Positions 43,898 to 52,353 of a stretch of 64,000 bases of DNA are shown one piece after another. This stretch comes from Bordetella ansorpii (GTDB lineage Bacteria; Pseudomonadota; Gammaproteobacteria; Burkholderiales; Burkholderiaceae_B), in NCBI RefSeq assembly GCF_900078315.1, contig NZ_FKBS01000029.1, forward strand, positions 1,043,425-1,107,424, in the 5' to 3' direction. Made by a program: the position numbers and the translations under genes. A model generated the notes under the pieces. That model worked only from the letters and a program-made list of their open reading frames with translations. It did no database searches and was not told the origin of the DNA. Every line of letters starts with the position of its first letter. Position 1 is the stretch's first letter.

Positions 43898-45025
43898 TTA
43901 CAACATCTTGTCGCGCAGCACGCTCAGCATGCGCTGGGCAGTGGTGCCGGTGTCGCGCGCGCCATTGGCGTCCAGCACCGTGACCTGGGTCTGCGAACCG
44001 CTGGACGACAGGTGGATGCGGTACTGCGGCGCGGTGGCCGGCTTGCCGCCGAACATGCGGCTGAAGATGTTGGGATCTTCGCGCTTGGCGCCCGTGTCCG
44101 TGTCCAGATAGCGCACGTAATAGTCGCCCGCGGTGCGATCGCGGTCGTCCACGGTGAAGCCACCGGAATCCAGCGCGATGCCGACGCGGCGCCACGCGCG
44201 CTCGAAGGACTCGTCGACCACCAGTTGAGCCCCCTGTGCGCGCACTTCCTGCTGCACCACGGCCTGCTGCGGATGCGCTTCAGCCTGTTGCAGCAACTGG
44301 CGGGCGCGATCGGTGTCGGTGCCCAGGTAGACCATCAGGCGCGCCAGCATGGCGGCGTTCAGGCCCGGATCTTCCTTGCCGTGCTGCCACTCGACCTGGC
44401 CCTGATCGGCGCCATAGCGCTTCTCCAGCATCTGCTGGTGGCTGATGTAGATCTCGGTGTGGCCGTTGACGCGTTCGACGCGGGTGCGGAATTTCTCGCG
44501 CTCGCCGCTATCGAAGGCCATGTCGATGACCGAACCCAGGGCCTGGCGCAGCCAGCTTTCCGGGATCTTGGCGCGGTTCTCGGCCCAGTTGGTCTCGATC
44601 AGGCCAGCCTGCGGGTTGTTCTGGTTGACCGCGAAACCGGTGTCCGTCCAGAAGTCGACCACCTTGGGAAACACTTCCTCGGGCGGACGATCGACCACCA
44701 GCCAACGCACGTTGCCGTCGCGCTCGACACGCATGTCGGCGCGGGACGGCAGCACGTTCGAGCCTTGCGGCGTGGCGGCGGCCTGCTGCTGGGCCTGGCC
44801 TTGCTGCTGGTATTGCGAATACGTGGTCGGCGCACCGGCCGGCGCGCGATAGCGCGGATCGGACGCGGCCTGGGTCAGGTCGGGCGGAATGCTCAGGGGC
44901 TGCCCGCGCTGCGTGCTCTTGTAGTCGATCGCTTCATCGGTGCCCAGCACCTGATTGACCTCGCTGCAGCCCGACAGCAGGGTCAAGACCATCAATGCCG
45001 ACAAGCCGGCATGACGTTTGTTCAT
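43898..45025 (-). CDS. bamC: Outer membrane protein assembly factor BamC (NlpB)
   Basis: This is a lipoprotein subunit of the BAM complex, which folds beta-barrels into the outer membrane. The signal ends in lipobox LSGC (Cys20), followed by an extended N-terminal segment (DYKSTQRGQPLSIPPDLTQ), which contacts BamD in E. coli. A Gln-rich linker comes next, then two helix-grip domains, the first at WLVVDRPPEEVFPKVVDFW and the second from LVVDESFERAWRRVGIAL. At 375 residues it is slightly long because of the linker. The start at 45025 gives the signal peptide directly; the four extra upstream residues are unnecessary. The gene follows dapA by 15 bases, the common order. Confidence 0.93.
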   Translation of the reverse strand: MNKRHAGLSALMVLTLLSGCSEVNQVLGTDEAIDYKSTQRGQPLSIPPDLTQAASDPRYRAPAGAPTTYSQYQQQGQAQQQAAATPQGSNVLPSRADMRVERDGNVRWLVVDRPPEEVFPKVVDFWTDTGFAVNQNNPQAGLIETNWAENRAKIPESWLRQALGSVIDMAFDSGEREKFRTRVERVNGHTEIYISHQQMLEKRYGADQGQVEWQHGKEDPGLNAAMLARLMVYLGTDTDRARQLLQQAEAHPQQAVVQQEVRAQGAQLVVDESFERAWRRVGIALDSGGFTVDDRDRTAGDYYVRYLDTDTGAKREDPNIFSRMFGGKPATAPQYRIHLSSSGSQTQVTVLDANGARDTGTTAQRMLSVLRDKML

Positions 45026-45040
45026 ACAAGTCCTCACGTA

Positions 45041-45946
45041 TTAAAGCAGGCCGACTTCCTGAAGGGCGGTGCGCACCGTAGCGTGGTGTGCGTCCCCAAG
45101 TTCGACCAGCGGCAGGCGATAGCCCAGTTCGGTGCGGCCCATCTGGGCGAGCGCCCATTTGACCGGGATCGGGTTGGCTTCGACGAACAAAGCCTTGTTG
45201 AGACGGGCCAGGCGCGCATTAAGTTCACGCGTGCGCGGCACGTCGCCAGCCAAAGCGGCGGCACAGAGCTCGGACATGAGCCTGGGCGCCACGTTGGCGG
45301 TGACCGAGATATTGCCGCGTCCGCCCAGCAGGATCAGGGCGGCGGCGGTGGGATCGTCGCCGCTGAAGACCTGGAAGGTGTCCGGCAGTTCGCGCAGCAG
45401 CAGCGCGCCGCGGGCGATGTCGCCGGTGGCGTCCTTGATGCCGACGATGCCGGGCACCTGCGCCAGGCGCAGCACGGTGTCGTTGCTCATGTCGGCCACG
45501 GTGCGGCCGGGCACGTTGTACAGCACCGTGGGCAGCTCGACCGCTTCCGCGACGGCGCGGAAGTGACGGTAGATGCCTTCCTGGGTGGGCTTGTTGTAGT
45601 ACGGAACCACGGACAGGCCGGCGTGCGCGCCCACGGCCAGCGCATGGCGCGCCAGGTGGATGGCTTCGTCGGTGGAGTTGGCGCCCACGCCGGCGATGAC
45701 CGGGATGCGGCCCGCCGCGTGCTCGACCGCGATGCGGATGAGCTCGGCGTGTTCGTCCATCGACACGGTGGGGGATTCGCCTGTGGTGCCGACCACGACG
45801 AGCGCATCGGTGCCTTCGGCGACATGCCAGTCGATCAGCGCGCGATAGGCGTCGACATCGAGACTGCCATCCGGACGCATCGGCGTGACCAATGCGACCA
45901 TGCTGCCTTGGAAGACGGGATCCGCAGCGCGAGCAGTAGAGACCAT
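45041..45946 (-). CDS. dapA: 4-hydroxy-tetrahydrodipicolinate synthase
   Basis: This 301-residue TIM-barrel enzyme condenses pyruvate with aspartate semialdehyde in lysine and diaminopimelate synthesis. The Schiff-base lysine is K171 ([11 protein letters not shown]), the catalytic tyrosine Y143 (LYNVPGR) and the triad threonines lie in [10 protein letters not shown]. Length fits the family exactly. The start at 45946 is preceded by GGAG about nine bases away; the frame extends upstream by 51 codons without similarity. The gene is followed by bamC in the same operon, so cell-wall precursor supply and outer-membrane assembly are cotranscribed. Confidence 0.96.
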   Translation of the reverse strand: MVSTARAADPVFQGSMVALVTPMRPDGSLDVDAYRALIDWHVAEGTDALVVVGTTGESPTVSMDEHAELIRIAVEHAAGRIPVIAGVGANSTDEAIHLARHALAVGAHAGLSVVPYYNKPTQEGIYRHFRAVAEAVELPTVLYNVPGRTVADMSNDTVLRLAQVPGIVGIKDATGDIARGALLLRELPDTFQVFSGDDPTAAALILLGGRGNISVTANVAPRLMSELCAAALAGDVPRTRELNARLARLNKALFVEANPIPVKWALAQMGRTELGYRLPLVELGDAHHATVRTALQEVGLL

Positions 45947-46188
45947 TCGGGGTAACTCCGCATCCGGGAACCTACCGCTCCCGGCGTAACACCAGGGATA
46001 CGTCGTCCCCGGCTTGACCATGACCAACCTGGCTGGCGCCCATGCGATACGGCGATGCCGCACCCCATTTCCCGCCACCTGGCCGAACCACCCGGGCACA
46101 CGCGGCCCCAGGCTGAACCAATTAAACGGAAGATTTTACCGGATATTGTCCGGGGCGGATATCCGCCCCCTCCCTATGAAAACCGGCG

Positions 46189-46836
46189 CTAGAGGAACCA
46201 GGTGACGACCTGCCGGCCCAGGGCCAGGATCGGCCCCAGCACCACCCAAAGCGTGCCGGTGGCCAGCAGCACCAGCACGATCACCAGGCCATAGGGCTCG
46301 ATGCGGCCGTACTGATACGCGGCGCGATTGGGCAGCAGGCTGTAGACGATCCGTCCCCCGTCCAGCGGCGGCACGGGCAGCAGATTGAGCGCCATCAGCG
46401 CCAGGTTGACGTTGACCCCGGCCATGGCCATCTCGAACCAGAAGCCCTCCTGGGTGCCGCTTTCGAGATAGGCGCGCAGCGCGAAGGTCCACAGCAGCGC
46501 CATCACCATGTTGGCGGCGGGCCCGGCCAGCGCCACCCACAGCATGTCCTTCTTTGGACGGCGCAGCCGCCCGAAATCCACGGGCACGGGCTTGGCCCAG
46601 CCGAACAGCAGGCCCGCGCCCCCCAGCACCTTGGAGGTCAGCAGGATGAGCGCCGGCACCAGCAGCGTGCCGATGGGATCGATGTGGCGGGCCGGATTCA
46701 GGCTGACGCGCCCGGCCTGATAGGCCGTGGGATCGCCGAACATGCGCGCCACATAGCCGTGGGCGGCCTCATGCAGGGTGATGGCGAAGATCACCGGAAT
46801 GGCATAGACCGCGATGGTCTGGATGATGTCGTTCAT
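46189..46836 (-). CDS. Site-2 protease-like M50 family membrane metalloprotease
   Basis: This is a 215-residue integral membrane protein with about six helices. Zinc ligands are in H22EAAH26 within the first helix (FAITLHEAAHGYVA), and a third-ligand motif is seen in NLLPVPPLDGGRIVY. GWAKPVPVDFGRLRRPKKDM is the loop found in the short bacterial M50 group, which lacks the PDZ domain of RseP. The start at 46836 avoids a non-homologous 13-residue extension. It probably cleaves transmembrane peptides, but no substrate is indicated. It lies 100 bases after the YciO-type gene on the same strand and may be cotranscribed. The 242 bases downstream to dapA show nothing distinctive. Confidence 0.9.
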   Translation of the reverse strand: MNDIIQTIAVYAIPVIFAITLHEAAHGYVARMFGDPTAYQAGRVSLNPARHIDPIGTLLVPALILLTSKVLGGAGLLFGWAKPVPVDFGRLRRPKKDMLWVALAGPAANMVMALLWTFALRAYLESGTQEGFWFEMAMAGVNVNLALMALNLLPVPPLDGGRIVYSLLPNRAAYQYGRIEPYGLVIVLVLLATGTLWVVLGPILALGRQVVTWFL

Positions 46837-46936
46837 AGCGAGCGCGATTGTAGTGCGCGGCCAAGGCACGCCCATGACGGCGTGGCCCTGGCAACGATTC
46901 GGGAAACGGACAGGAAAGCCGAGACGGCGCGGCGCC

Positions 46937-47566
46937 TCAAGCGGCCAGCCCCAGCGCCGCGGGGTCGCCCCGGCCCACGCGCACGACTTGCGGCGTAGCG
47001 CCCGTCAGGTCGATCACCGTGGTGGGCGACTGGGCGCAGGCGCCCGCATCGACCACCGCGGCCAGCTCGTGGGCGTAGCGCGAGGCGATGTCTTCGGGGT
47101 CGTTCAGGGCATCTTCCTCGCCGCGCGGGATGAGCGTGGTCGACAGCAGCGGCTCGCCGGCCTCGGCCAGCAGTGCGTGCACCACCTTGTGGTCGGGCAC
47201 GCGGATGCCGATGGTCTTGCGCGAGGGATGCGACACCCGGCGCGGCACCTCGCGCGTGGCTTCGAGGATGAAGGTCCAGGGGCCCGGCGTGGCGGCCTTC
47301 AGCAGCCGGTACTGCTGGTTGTCGACGCGCGCGACCTGTCCGATCTCGGCCAGGTCGCCGCACAGCAGCGTCAGATGATGACGTTCGTCCAGCCCGCGCA
47401 GCCGGCGCAGCGCGTCGGCGGCGGCCTTGTCGTCCAGCCGCGCGACCACCGCATAACTGGAATCGGTGGGCACGGCCAGGAGGCCGCCATCGCGCAGCCA
47501 CTGGACCGCCTGCTTGATCAGCCGCGGCTGCGGGTTTTCTGGATGGATGGAAAGAAGCAGAGCCAT
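46937..47566 (-). CDS. YciO/Sua5/YrdC family protein (threonylcarbamoyl-AMP synthase-like)
   Basis: This 209-residue protein has the YrdC fold. GLLAVPTDSSYAVVARLDDK is the nucleotide-site region, LDERHHLTLLCGDLAEIG the KxR-type loop, and TPGPWTFILEATREVPRR and KTIGIRVPDH the later family blocks. The PTDSSY and PGPWTF variants are those of the YciO branch. That branch is related to TsaC, which makes threonylcarbamoyl-AMP for the t6A tRNA modification, but it is not always active in it. A real TsaC may exist elsewhere. The gene is divergent from the zinc metallopeptidase at 47618. Confidence 0.88.
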   Translation of the reverse strand: MALLLSIHPENPQPRLIKQAVQWLRDGGLLAVPTDSSYAVVARLDDKAAADALRRLRGLDERHHLTLLCGDLAEIGQVARVDNQQYRLLKAATPGPWTFILEATREVPRRVSHPSRKTIGIRVPDHKVVHALLAEAGEPLLSTTLIPRGEEDALNDPEDIASRYAHELAAVVDAGACAQSPTTVIDLTGATPQVVRVGRGDPAALGLAA

Positions 47567-47617
47567 GCGATTATGCTAACACCGCCCAGGGGGCGACATT
47601 CCGCCCGGAGACATATC

Positions 47618-48460
47618 ATGCGCATGGACGATTCACGGGAAAGCCGCAACATCGAAGACCGCCGAGGCGGCGGAGGCCCCCGCCTGGGCCGCGGCAGCAT
47701 CGGCATCGGGACCATCGTCCTGGCGCTGGTCGCGGCCTATTTCGGCGTCGATCCGTCCATCGTGCTGCAGATGGCCGATGGCCCCGCCGTGCAGCAGCCG
47801 CGCCAGCCGACGGCCACCGATCCGCAGACGAAGTTCGTCGCGCGCGTGCTGGGCGAGACGGAAGACACCTGGAGCACGATCTTCCAGCAGCAGCTCGGCC
47901 GGCAATACCGTCCGCCCACGCTCGTGTTGTTCAGTGGCGCCACGCCGACCGCCTGCGGCACCGGCCAGTCGGCCATGGGGCCGTTCTATTGCCCGGGCGA
48001 CAGCAAGGTCTACCTCGACACGGGCTTCTTCAGCGAGATGTCCCGCAAGCTGGGCGCGCCAGGCGACTTCGCGCAGGCCTACGTCATCGCCCATGAGGTC
48101 GGCCACCACGTGCAGCACCTGCTGGGCACCGCCGACCGCGTGGCGCAGCTACGCCAGCGCAATCCCGAACAGGCCAACGCGTTGTCGGTGCGCATGGAAC
48201 TGCAGGCGGATTGCTATGCGGGATTGTGGGCGCGGCGCGCAGACCAGGCGCGGCACATCCTGGACGACGGCGACATCCAGGAAGGCCTGAATGCCGCCAG
48301 CGCCATCGGCGACGACACGCTGCAGCGGCGCAGCCAGGGGGTTGTGGTACCGGATGCGTTCACCCACGGCAGTTCCGCGCAGCGGGTGCGCTGGTTCAAG
48401 CGGGGCTACGACAGCGGCGACCTGAGCCAGTGCGACACCTTCGGCGCGCAGCGCCTGTAG
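47618..48460 (+). CDS. Neutral zinc metallopeptidase, YpfJ family
   Basis: This 280-residue inner-membrane-anchored protein has a charged Gly/Arg-rich N terminus (RRGGGGPRLGRG), one transmembrane helix (IGTIVLALVAAYFGVD) and a periplasmic peptidase domain. The zinc motif is HEVGHH starting at residue 159. A downstream glutamate in SVRMELQADCYAGLWARRAD is the likely third ligand, as in the family. SAMGPFYCPGDSKVYLDTGF is another conserved block. No substrate is known for the family. The start at 47618 is supported by CGGAG about seven bases upstream; the open frame continues far upstream but belongs to the opposite-strand gene's shadow. It converges closely (14 bases) with the gene at 48475. 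Confidence 0.9.
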   Translation: MRMDDSRESRNIEDRRGGGGPRLGRGSIGIGTIVLALVAAYFGVDPSIVLQMADGPAVQQPRQPTATDPQTKFVARVLGETEDTWSTIFQQQLGRQYRPPTLVLFSGATPTACGTGQSAMGPFYCPGDSKVYLDTGFFSEMSRKLGAPGDFAQAYVIAHEVGHHVQHLLGTADRVAQLRQRNPEQANALSVRMELQADCYAGLWARRADQARHILDDGDIQEGLNAASAIGDDTLQRRSQGVVVPDAFTHGSSAQRVRWFKRGYDSGDLSQCDTFGAQRL

Positions 48461-48474
48461 GCGACGCGGCTGGA

Positions 48475-48747
48475 CTAGGACTGCACGCCCATCATCCCGT
48501 CGACGATGTGCTGGCCGTGGCATACGGCCGCATGCACCGCCTCGCGCGGGCTGTAGACGAAACCGCCGTTGTCGAAACAAGGCACCGGATATTCGTCGCC
48601 CGGATCCTGCACCGCGCTGGCCGGAACGACCACTACCGTGGCGCTGAACACCGGACCGCTGGGCGCTTCGGCCAGCGGTTCAAGGGGACCTCTGACGACC
48701 TTGGCCGTCAATCGATAACCCTTGTAAATCAAATTGTTCTGGTTCAC
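48475..48747 (-). CDS. Hypothetical protein, 90 residues
   Basis: I recognise no family. The start is taken as GTG at 48747 because GAGAGG lies eight bases upstream, and the peptide begins VNQNNLIYKGYRLTAKV (fMet in the cell). It is a soluble, mostly beta-type sequence with two cysteines (VPCFDNGGF and AAVCHGQHIVD) and no signal peptide. Codon use fits the surroundings. It converges on the metallopeptidase gene. Confidence 0.6.
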   Translation of the reverse strand: MNQNNLIYKGYRLTAKVVRGPLEPLAEAPSGPVFSATVVVVPASAVQDPGDEYPVPCFDNGGFVYSPREAVHAAVCHGQHIVDGMMGVQS

Positions 48748-48863
48748 TCGGACGTCCTCTCTGACGTCGAGCATACCGCGCAATGGCCGTCATAAACGCA
48801 CGAATGTCGCAGTACCGCTACAGGGACAGAGCAGTATTTTCCCTGTAGGGACTCCGCAATAAA

Positions 48864-49061
48864 TCAGTGCTCGCCGTGGCCGGATTTGCCCAGATCCTGG
48901 GCCTGTCGGCGCGTGTCCTCGCCCTTGAATCCGCCATAGCTGCTTTGCCCGGGATCCGCGCTGCGGCTGCGTATGCGCTCGTTCCGGTCCTTCTGATGAG
49001 CCCCGCTGGCGGGCTTCGGACGGTGTTGGGAATCCGCTTGGTTGGAATGGTCGTTCTTCAT
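48864..49061 (-). CDS. Small hydrophilic hypothetical protein, 65 residues
   Basis: This strongly hydrophilic peptide is rich in His, Gln, Arg, Lys and Gly (KNDHSNQADSQHRPKPASG; GFKGEDTRRQAQDLGK; GHGEH end). It lacks hydrophobic core residues and is probably disordered, in the style of small stress-linked proteins. The ATG at 49061 has GGAG nine bases upstream; the longer frame upstream has no support. It is divergent from the TonB-dependent receptor gene and shares the intergenic region with the Fur-like site. The function is unknown. Confidence 0.55.
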   Translation of the reverse strand: MKNDHSNQADSQHRPKPASGAHQKDRNERIRSRSADPGQSSYGGFKGEDTRRQAQDLGKSGHGEH

Positions 49062-49142
49062 GGAAAAGTGCTCCGGGTTGGGAGGTTTTTCTTCCGCAAG
49101 GCCCATGCCTGCGCCGCGCGAAAACCCTATCCGGCGATCATA

Positions 49143-49159
49143 TTGTTGCGACGCAACAA
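49143..49159. promoter_or_regulatory. Perfect palindrome upstream of the siderophore receptor
   Basis: TTGTTGCG and CGCAACAA flank a single central base, giving a 17-base perfect palindrome. It lies 9 bases from the Fur-like site and could be a second operator for the receptor or for the divergent small gene. Confidence 0.45.
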
Positions 49160-49168
49160 CAAAATAAC

Positions 49169-49187
49169 GCAAACGATAACCATTACC
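49169..49187 (+). promoter_or_regulatory. Fur-box-like site
   Basis: GCAAACGATAACCATTACC agrees with the 19-base Fur consensus GATAATGATAATCATTATC at 14 positions. It sits about 85 bases upstream of a TonB-dependent siderophore receptor, the expected place for iron-dependent repression. It is inferred by pattern only. Confidence 0.6.
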
Positions 49188-49270
49188 AATAAAATGCCTG
49201 GTTTTCCCGCCGCCGGCTCGCCCGCAGCTCGGCGGGCCCGTCGTCCTTGAATAAGCTGCCGTTTCCTCCC

Positions 49271-51361
49271 ATGCCCTCCCCTCTGCTGCGCGGCGCCCTC
49301 GCCGGCCTGTCGTTGTTTCCTCCCGCCCTGGCCCTGGCGCAATCCGCGGCCCCCATCGCCGAACTGCCTTCCGTTCAGGTGACGGCCGGCGGCGATCCCG
49401 ACACCTTCAATCCCGTGCAGCCGCCTCGGGTGGGCAAATCCTCGGCGCCGCTGTCGGAAACCCCGCAGTCCATCACCGTGGTGCCGCGCGCCGTGCTGGA
49501 CAGCCAGCAGGCCCAGACGCTGGCCGATGCCTTGCACAACGTGCCCGGCGTGGTCAGCAACCAGTTCGGCCGGCGTGGCTGGGACGATCTCATCATCCGT
49601 GGCCAGGTGGCATCGGATTCGCTGTACCTGGACGGCCTGCGCACCGCGGCCTCCAATCGCGTCGCCGAGCAGCTGTTCGGCCTGGAGCAGGTCGAAGTGC
49701 TGAAGGGCCCGGCATCCATGCTGTATGGCCTGGTGCTGCCGGGGGGGCTGGTCAACATGGTCAGCAAGCGCCCGCGGGCCGACGCCTTCGCCAATGCGGA
49801 CGTCACCGTGGGCAGCCACGGCCTCTACCAGGGCACGGTGGACATGGGCACGCCGCTGTCGGACAACGGCCGCGCGGCATTCCGGCTCAACGCCTTGACC
49901 ATGAACTCGGATGACGCCACCGACTACGTGTGGTTCAAGAACCGCTGGATCGCCCCGTCGCTGTCGCTGGACCTGGGTGCGCGCACCGATTTCACCATCC
50001 TGACCAGCTATCAGGAACGCCGCTACATCCGCCAGCAGGGGTTGCCGCTGGCCGGTTCGGTCCTGCCCAACCCGCTGGGAGACATTCCGCGCCGGCGCTT
50101 CACCGGCGAACCGGGACAGGATCCGTACCGCGCCTTCCAGACCCGCGTGGGCTACGCCCTGACCCACCGGTTCGACAACGGCTGGACCGTGAACCAGAAC
50201 CTGCGCTGGCAGGAGTTCTCGATGACCGGCCAGCTTGCGACCAACGGGGCGCTGGGCGCGGACCACCGCACGCTGCGCCGCAGCGCCCAGGACCAGTATT
50301 GGAACGGCGACACGTTCACCGTGGACACCCATGCACAACGCCGCTTCGATACGGCGCTGGGCGAGCACACGATCACCGTGGGCACGGACTACCTGCGCAC
50401 CCGCGAGAACGCCCTGCAGTACAACTGCACGCTGGCCTCGCTGGACGTGTATGAGCCGGTCTATGGTTCGCCCATCCGTTGCCCGGCCACGCCGCGCACC
50501 CAGAGTGCGACGACAGTGCGCTCGGTCGGCGTGTACCTGCGCGACGAGATGCGCCTGGGCGAACGCTGGCGCGTGGTGGCGGGCCTGCGCCGCGACGACG
50601 CGGCCACTTACACGGACAACCATCTGGACGGCAGCCGAGGCGACAACCCGTCGCAGGCCACCACGGGTTCGGCGGCAGTGATGTACGAATGGCTGCCCGG
50701 CGTGCGACCCTACCTCAGCTACGCCTCGTCGTTCTATCCCAACAGCGGCACCGATGCCAACGGCAACCTCTTCGACCCCGAAAAGGGCTCGCAATGGGAA
50801 GCCGGCATGAAGATCGACCTGGGCGACGGCAGCACCTCGCTGACCGTGGCGGCCTTCGACCTGCGGCGGCGCAACGTGCTGCAGTCCGATCCCGTCAATG
50901 ACGGTTTCAGCATCGCCGTCGGCGAGCAGCGCACGCGCGGCGGCGAGATCGGCATCGTGACCGACCTGGGCGACGGCCTGAGCCTGATGGGCGGCTATGC
51001 CTACACGGCGGCGGTGATCACCGACGACGGCGGCCAGACGGTCTCGACCGAAGGCGACTGGCTGAACAACGTGCCGCGCCACAGCTACACCCTGACGGCC
51101 CGTTTCCGTCCGCGCGGCCAGGCGCTGGGCTGGGAGTTCACGGGCGGACTGCGCGGCGAAAGCACGCGGCATGCCTACGGCTACCAGATCCCGGGATACA
51201 CGGTGTTCGATGCCGGCGTGGCGTACAACGCCGCGCACTGGCGCGCCGCGCTGACCGTGCGCAACCTGTTCGACAAGGACTATTACTCGGGCGGCCTGGC
51301 GCAGGCGATCGCGCTGGGCGATGGCCGCACGGCGATGATGACGCTGGGATATCGCTACTGA
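49271..51361 (+). CDS. TonB-dependent siderophore receptor
   Basis: This is an outer-membrane active transporter of ferric siderophores. A signal peptide (LLRGALAGLSLFPPALALAQ) is followed by the TonB-box/plug region at about 30-180, with APLSETPQSITVVPR, ALHNVPGVVSNQFGRRGWDD, IIRGQVASDSLYLDGLR and VEVLKGPASMLYG. The 22-strand barrel closes with NLFDKDYYSGG and TLGYRY at the C terminus. There is no N-terminal signalling domain of the FecA type, so it is not expected to use an anti-sigma cascade. The start is ATG 49271; a TTG at 49247 is also in frame, and neither has a clear ribosome-binding site. Iron control by Fur is likely from the upstream site. The siderophore cannot be named. Confidence 0.95.
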   Translation: MPSPLLRGALAGLSLFPPALALAQSAAPIAELPSVQVTAGGDPDTFNPVQPPRVGKSSAPLSETPQSITVVPRAVLDSQQAQTLADALHNVPGVVSNQFGRRGWDDLIIRGQVASDSLYLDGLRTAASNRVAEQLFGLEQVEVLKGPASMLYGLVLPGGLVNMVSKRPRADAFANADVTVGSHGLYQGTVDMGTPLSDNGRAAFRLNALTMNSDDATDYVWFKNRWIAPSLSLDLGARTDFTILTSYQERRYIRQQGLPLAGSVLPNPLGDIPRRRFTGEPGQDPYRAFQTRVGYALTHRFDNGWTVNQNLRWQEFSMTGQLATNGALGADHRTLRRSAQDQYWNGDTFTVDTHAQRRFDTALGEHTITVGTDYLRTRENALQYNCTLASLDVYEPVYGSPIRCPATPRTQSATTVRSVGVYLRDEMRLGERWRVVAGLRRDDAATYTDNHLDGSRGDNPSQATTGSAAVMYEWLPGVRPYLSYASSFYPNSGTDANGNLFDPEKGSQWEAGMKIDLGDGSTSLTVAAFDLRRRNVLQSDPVNDGFSIAVGEQRTRGGEIGIVTDLGDGLSLMGGYAYTAAVITDDGGQTVSTEGDWLNNVPRHSYTLTARFRPRGQALGWEFTGGLRGESTRHAYGYQIPGYTVFDAGVAYNAAHWRAALTVRNLFDKDYYSGGLAQAIALGDGRTAMMTLGYRY

Positions 51362-51374
51362 CTATCGCCTGCGG

Positions 51375-51394
51375 GGCCGGCCGGCATCCCGGCC
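51375..51394. terminator. GC-rich hairpin between convergent genes
   Basis: GGCCGG (51375-51380) and CCGGCC (51389-51394) can pair in the 57 bases between the receptor stop and the stop of the gene at 51419. No T-tract follows. Confidence 0.35.
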
Positions 51395-51418
51395 GCGCCC
51401 TGCCCGCCGCCCCCACCG

Positions 51419-52201
51419 TCATTCCGTATAGCGCAGCCAGAGATGCCTGCGCCCCGCCACGCCTTCGATCACCGCGGCCGCCAGCGCCTGCCGGTCGTGG
51501 CCGCGGGCGTTGTACAGCGCGCAGGCGTCGGCGGCGATGGCCTCGGCCCGCGCCGCATCGGGCGGCGCGTCGCGCAACAGCCCCAGGTACGACGCGCCGA
51601 TGCCGATCAGGTCATAGCCATGCTCGCGGCAGAAGTGCCGCGCCACCGCGAAGGTCTGGTCCGGCCCCAGGTCGCACGTGAAATAGCCGTTGGGAAAAGC
51701 GGCCATCGCATCGTAGGTATAGGCCACCGGCACCAGCAGCGCCGATACCGGCTGGTCCAGCAGCGACACCGGATCGTCCTGGAAGGCGGTCCATTCCTGG
51801 AGCGCCTGCGTATCCAGCGTCAGTCCATGCGCGCAGGCCTGCTCGAAAGTGGCGTGCGACGCGAAGCGCGCGAACCCATGCGCGCACACCGGAAATTCCG
51901 CCTTGGAGTCCAGATCGCCGACGTAGACGCCGTCCTGGAAGCAGTTCTCCGGGATGCCGGCGGGATCCAGGCCGGTGATGTCGGTCAGCGCGAAACGGCC
52001 CCGCGCGTGGCCCGAGGTGTAGCAGGCCTGCGGGAAGTCATCCAGCGAGAACAGCGGCTTGCAGGCAGGATGGCGGGCGGCGATCTGGCGGTAGGCCGCC
52101 ACCAGTTCGTCCAGGCTGCCGATGCCGCCGATCCGGTATTCGTCGCACAGGCCGCCGGACGGGTTGTCCGGAGTCTTGTTGCCGCGGAATCGCATATCCA
52201 T
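51419..52201 (-). CDS. Hypothetical protein, 260 residues
   Basis: I recognise no family. The protein is soluble without a signal peptide and contains six to seven cysteines (GGLCDEYR, FPQACYTSG, ENCFQDGVY, FPVCAHGF, EQACAHGL, YFTCDLG, HFCREHG). It has a regular alpha/beta appearance: SLLDQPVSALLVPVAYTYDA, then TFAVARHFCREHGYDLIGIG. AGGA lies about nine bases upstream of the ATG at 52201; an ATG two codons later is also possible. It is divergent from ku across 150 bases. The cysteine content is high but not arranged as a clear metal motif. Confidence 0.65.
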   Translation of the reverse strand: MDMRFRGNKTPDNPSGGLCDEYRIGGIGSLDELVAAYRQIAARHPACKPLFSLDDFPQACYTSGHARGRFALTDITGLDPAGIPENCFQDGVYVGDLDSKAEFPVCAHGFARFASHATFEQACAHGLTLDTQALQEWTAFQDDPVSLLDQPVSALLVPVAYTYDAMAAFPNGYFTCDLGPDQTFAVARHFCREHGYDLIGIGASYLGLLRDAPPDAARAEAIAADACALYNARGHDRQALAAAVIEGVAGRRHLWLRYTE

Positions 52202-52353
52202 TTGAGTGAGTCCTGGCGCGGGGTGGATCGTTCGAGCATAACGTACCGCCCTGGGCGCGGCCGCCCCATTTTCCCTGTCCACGCCGCGCGGCCAGGCACG
52301 CCGATTGCTGACTGAATGTCCCCCTATACGCCCCGTCAGGATTGGAGGACACG

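Noticed and set aside
49127-51238. A 703-codon minus-strand frame opposite the siderophore receptor
   Set aside because: The composition is typical of an antisense shadow and the receptor is unmistakable on the other strand.
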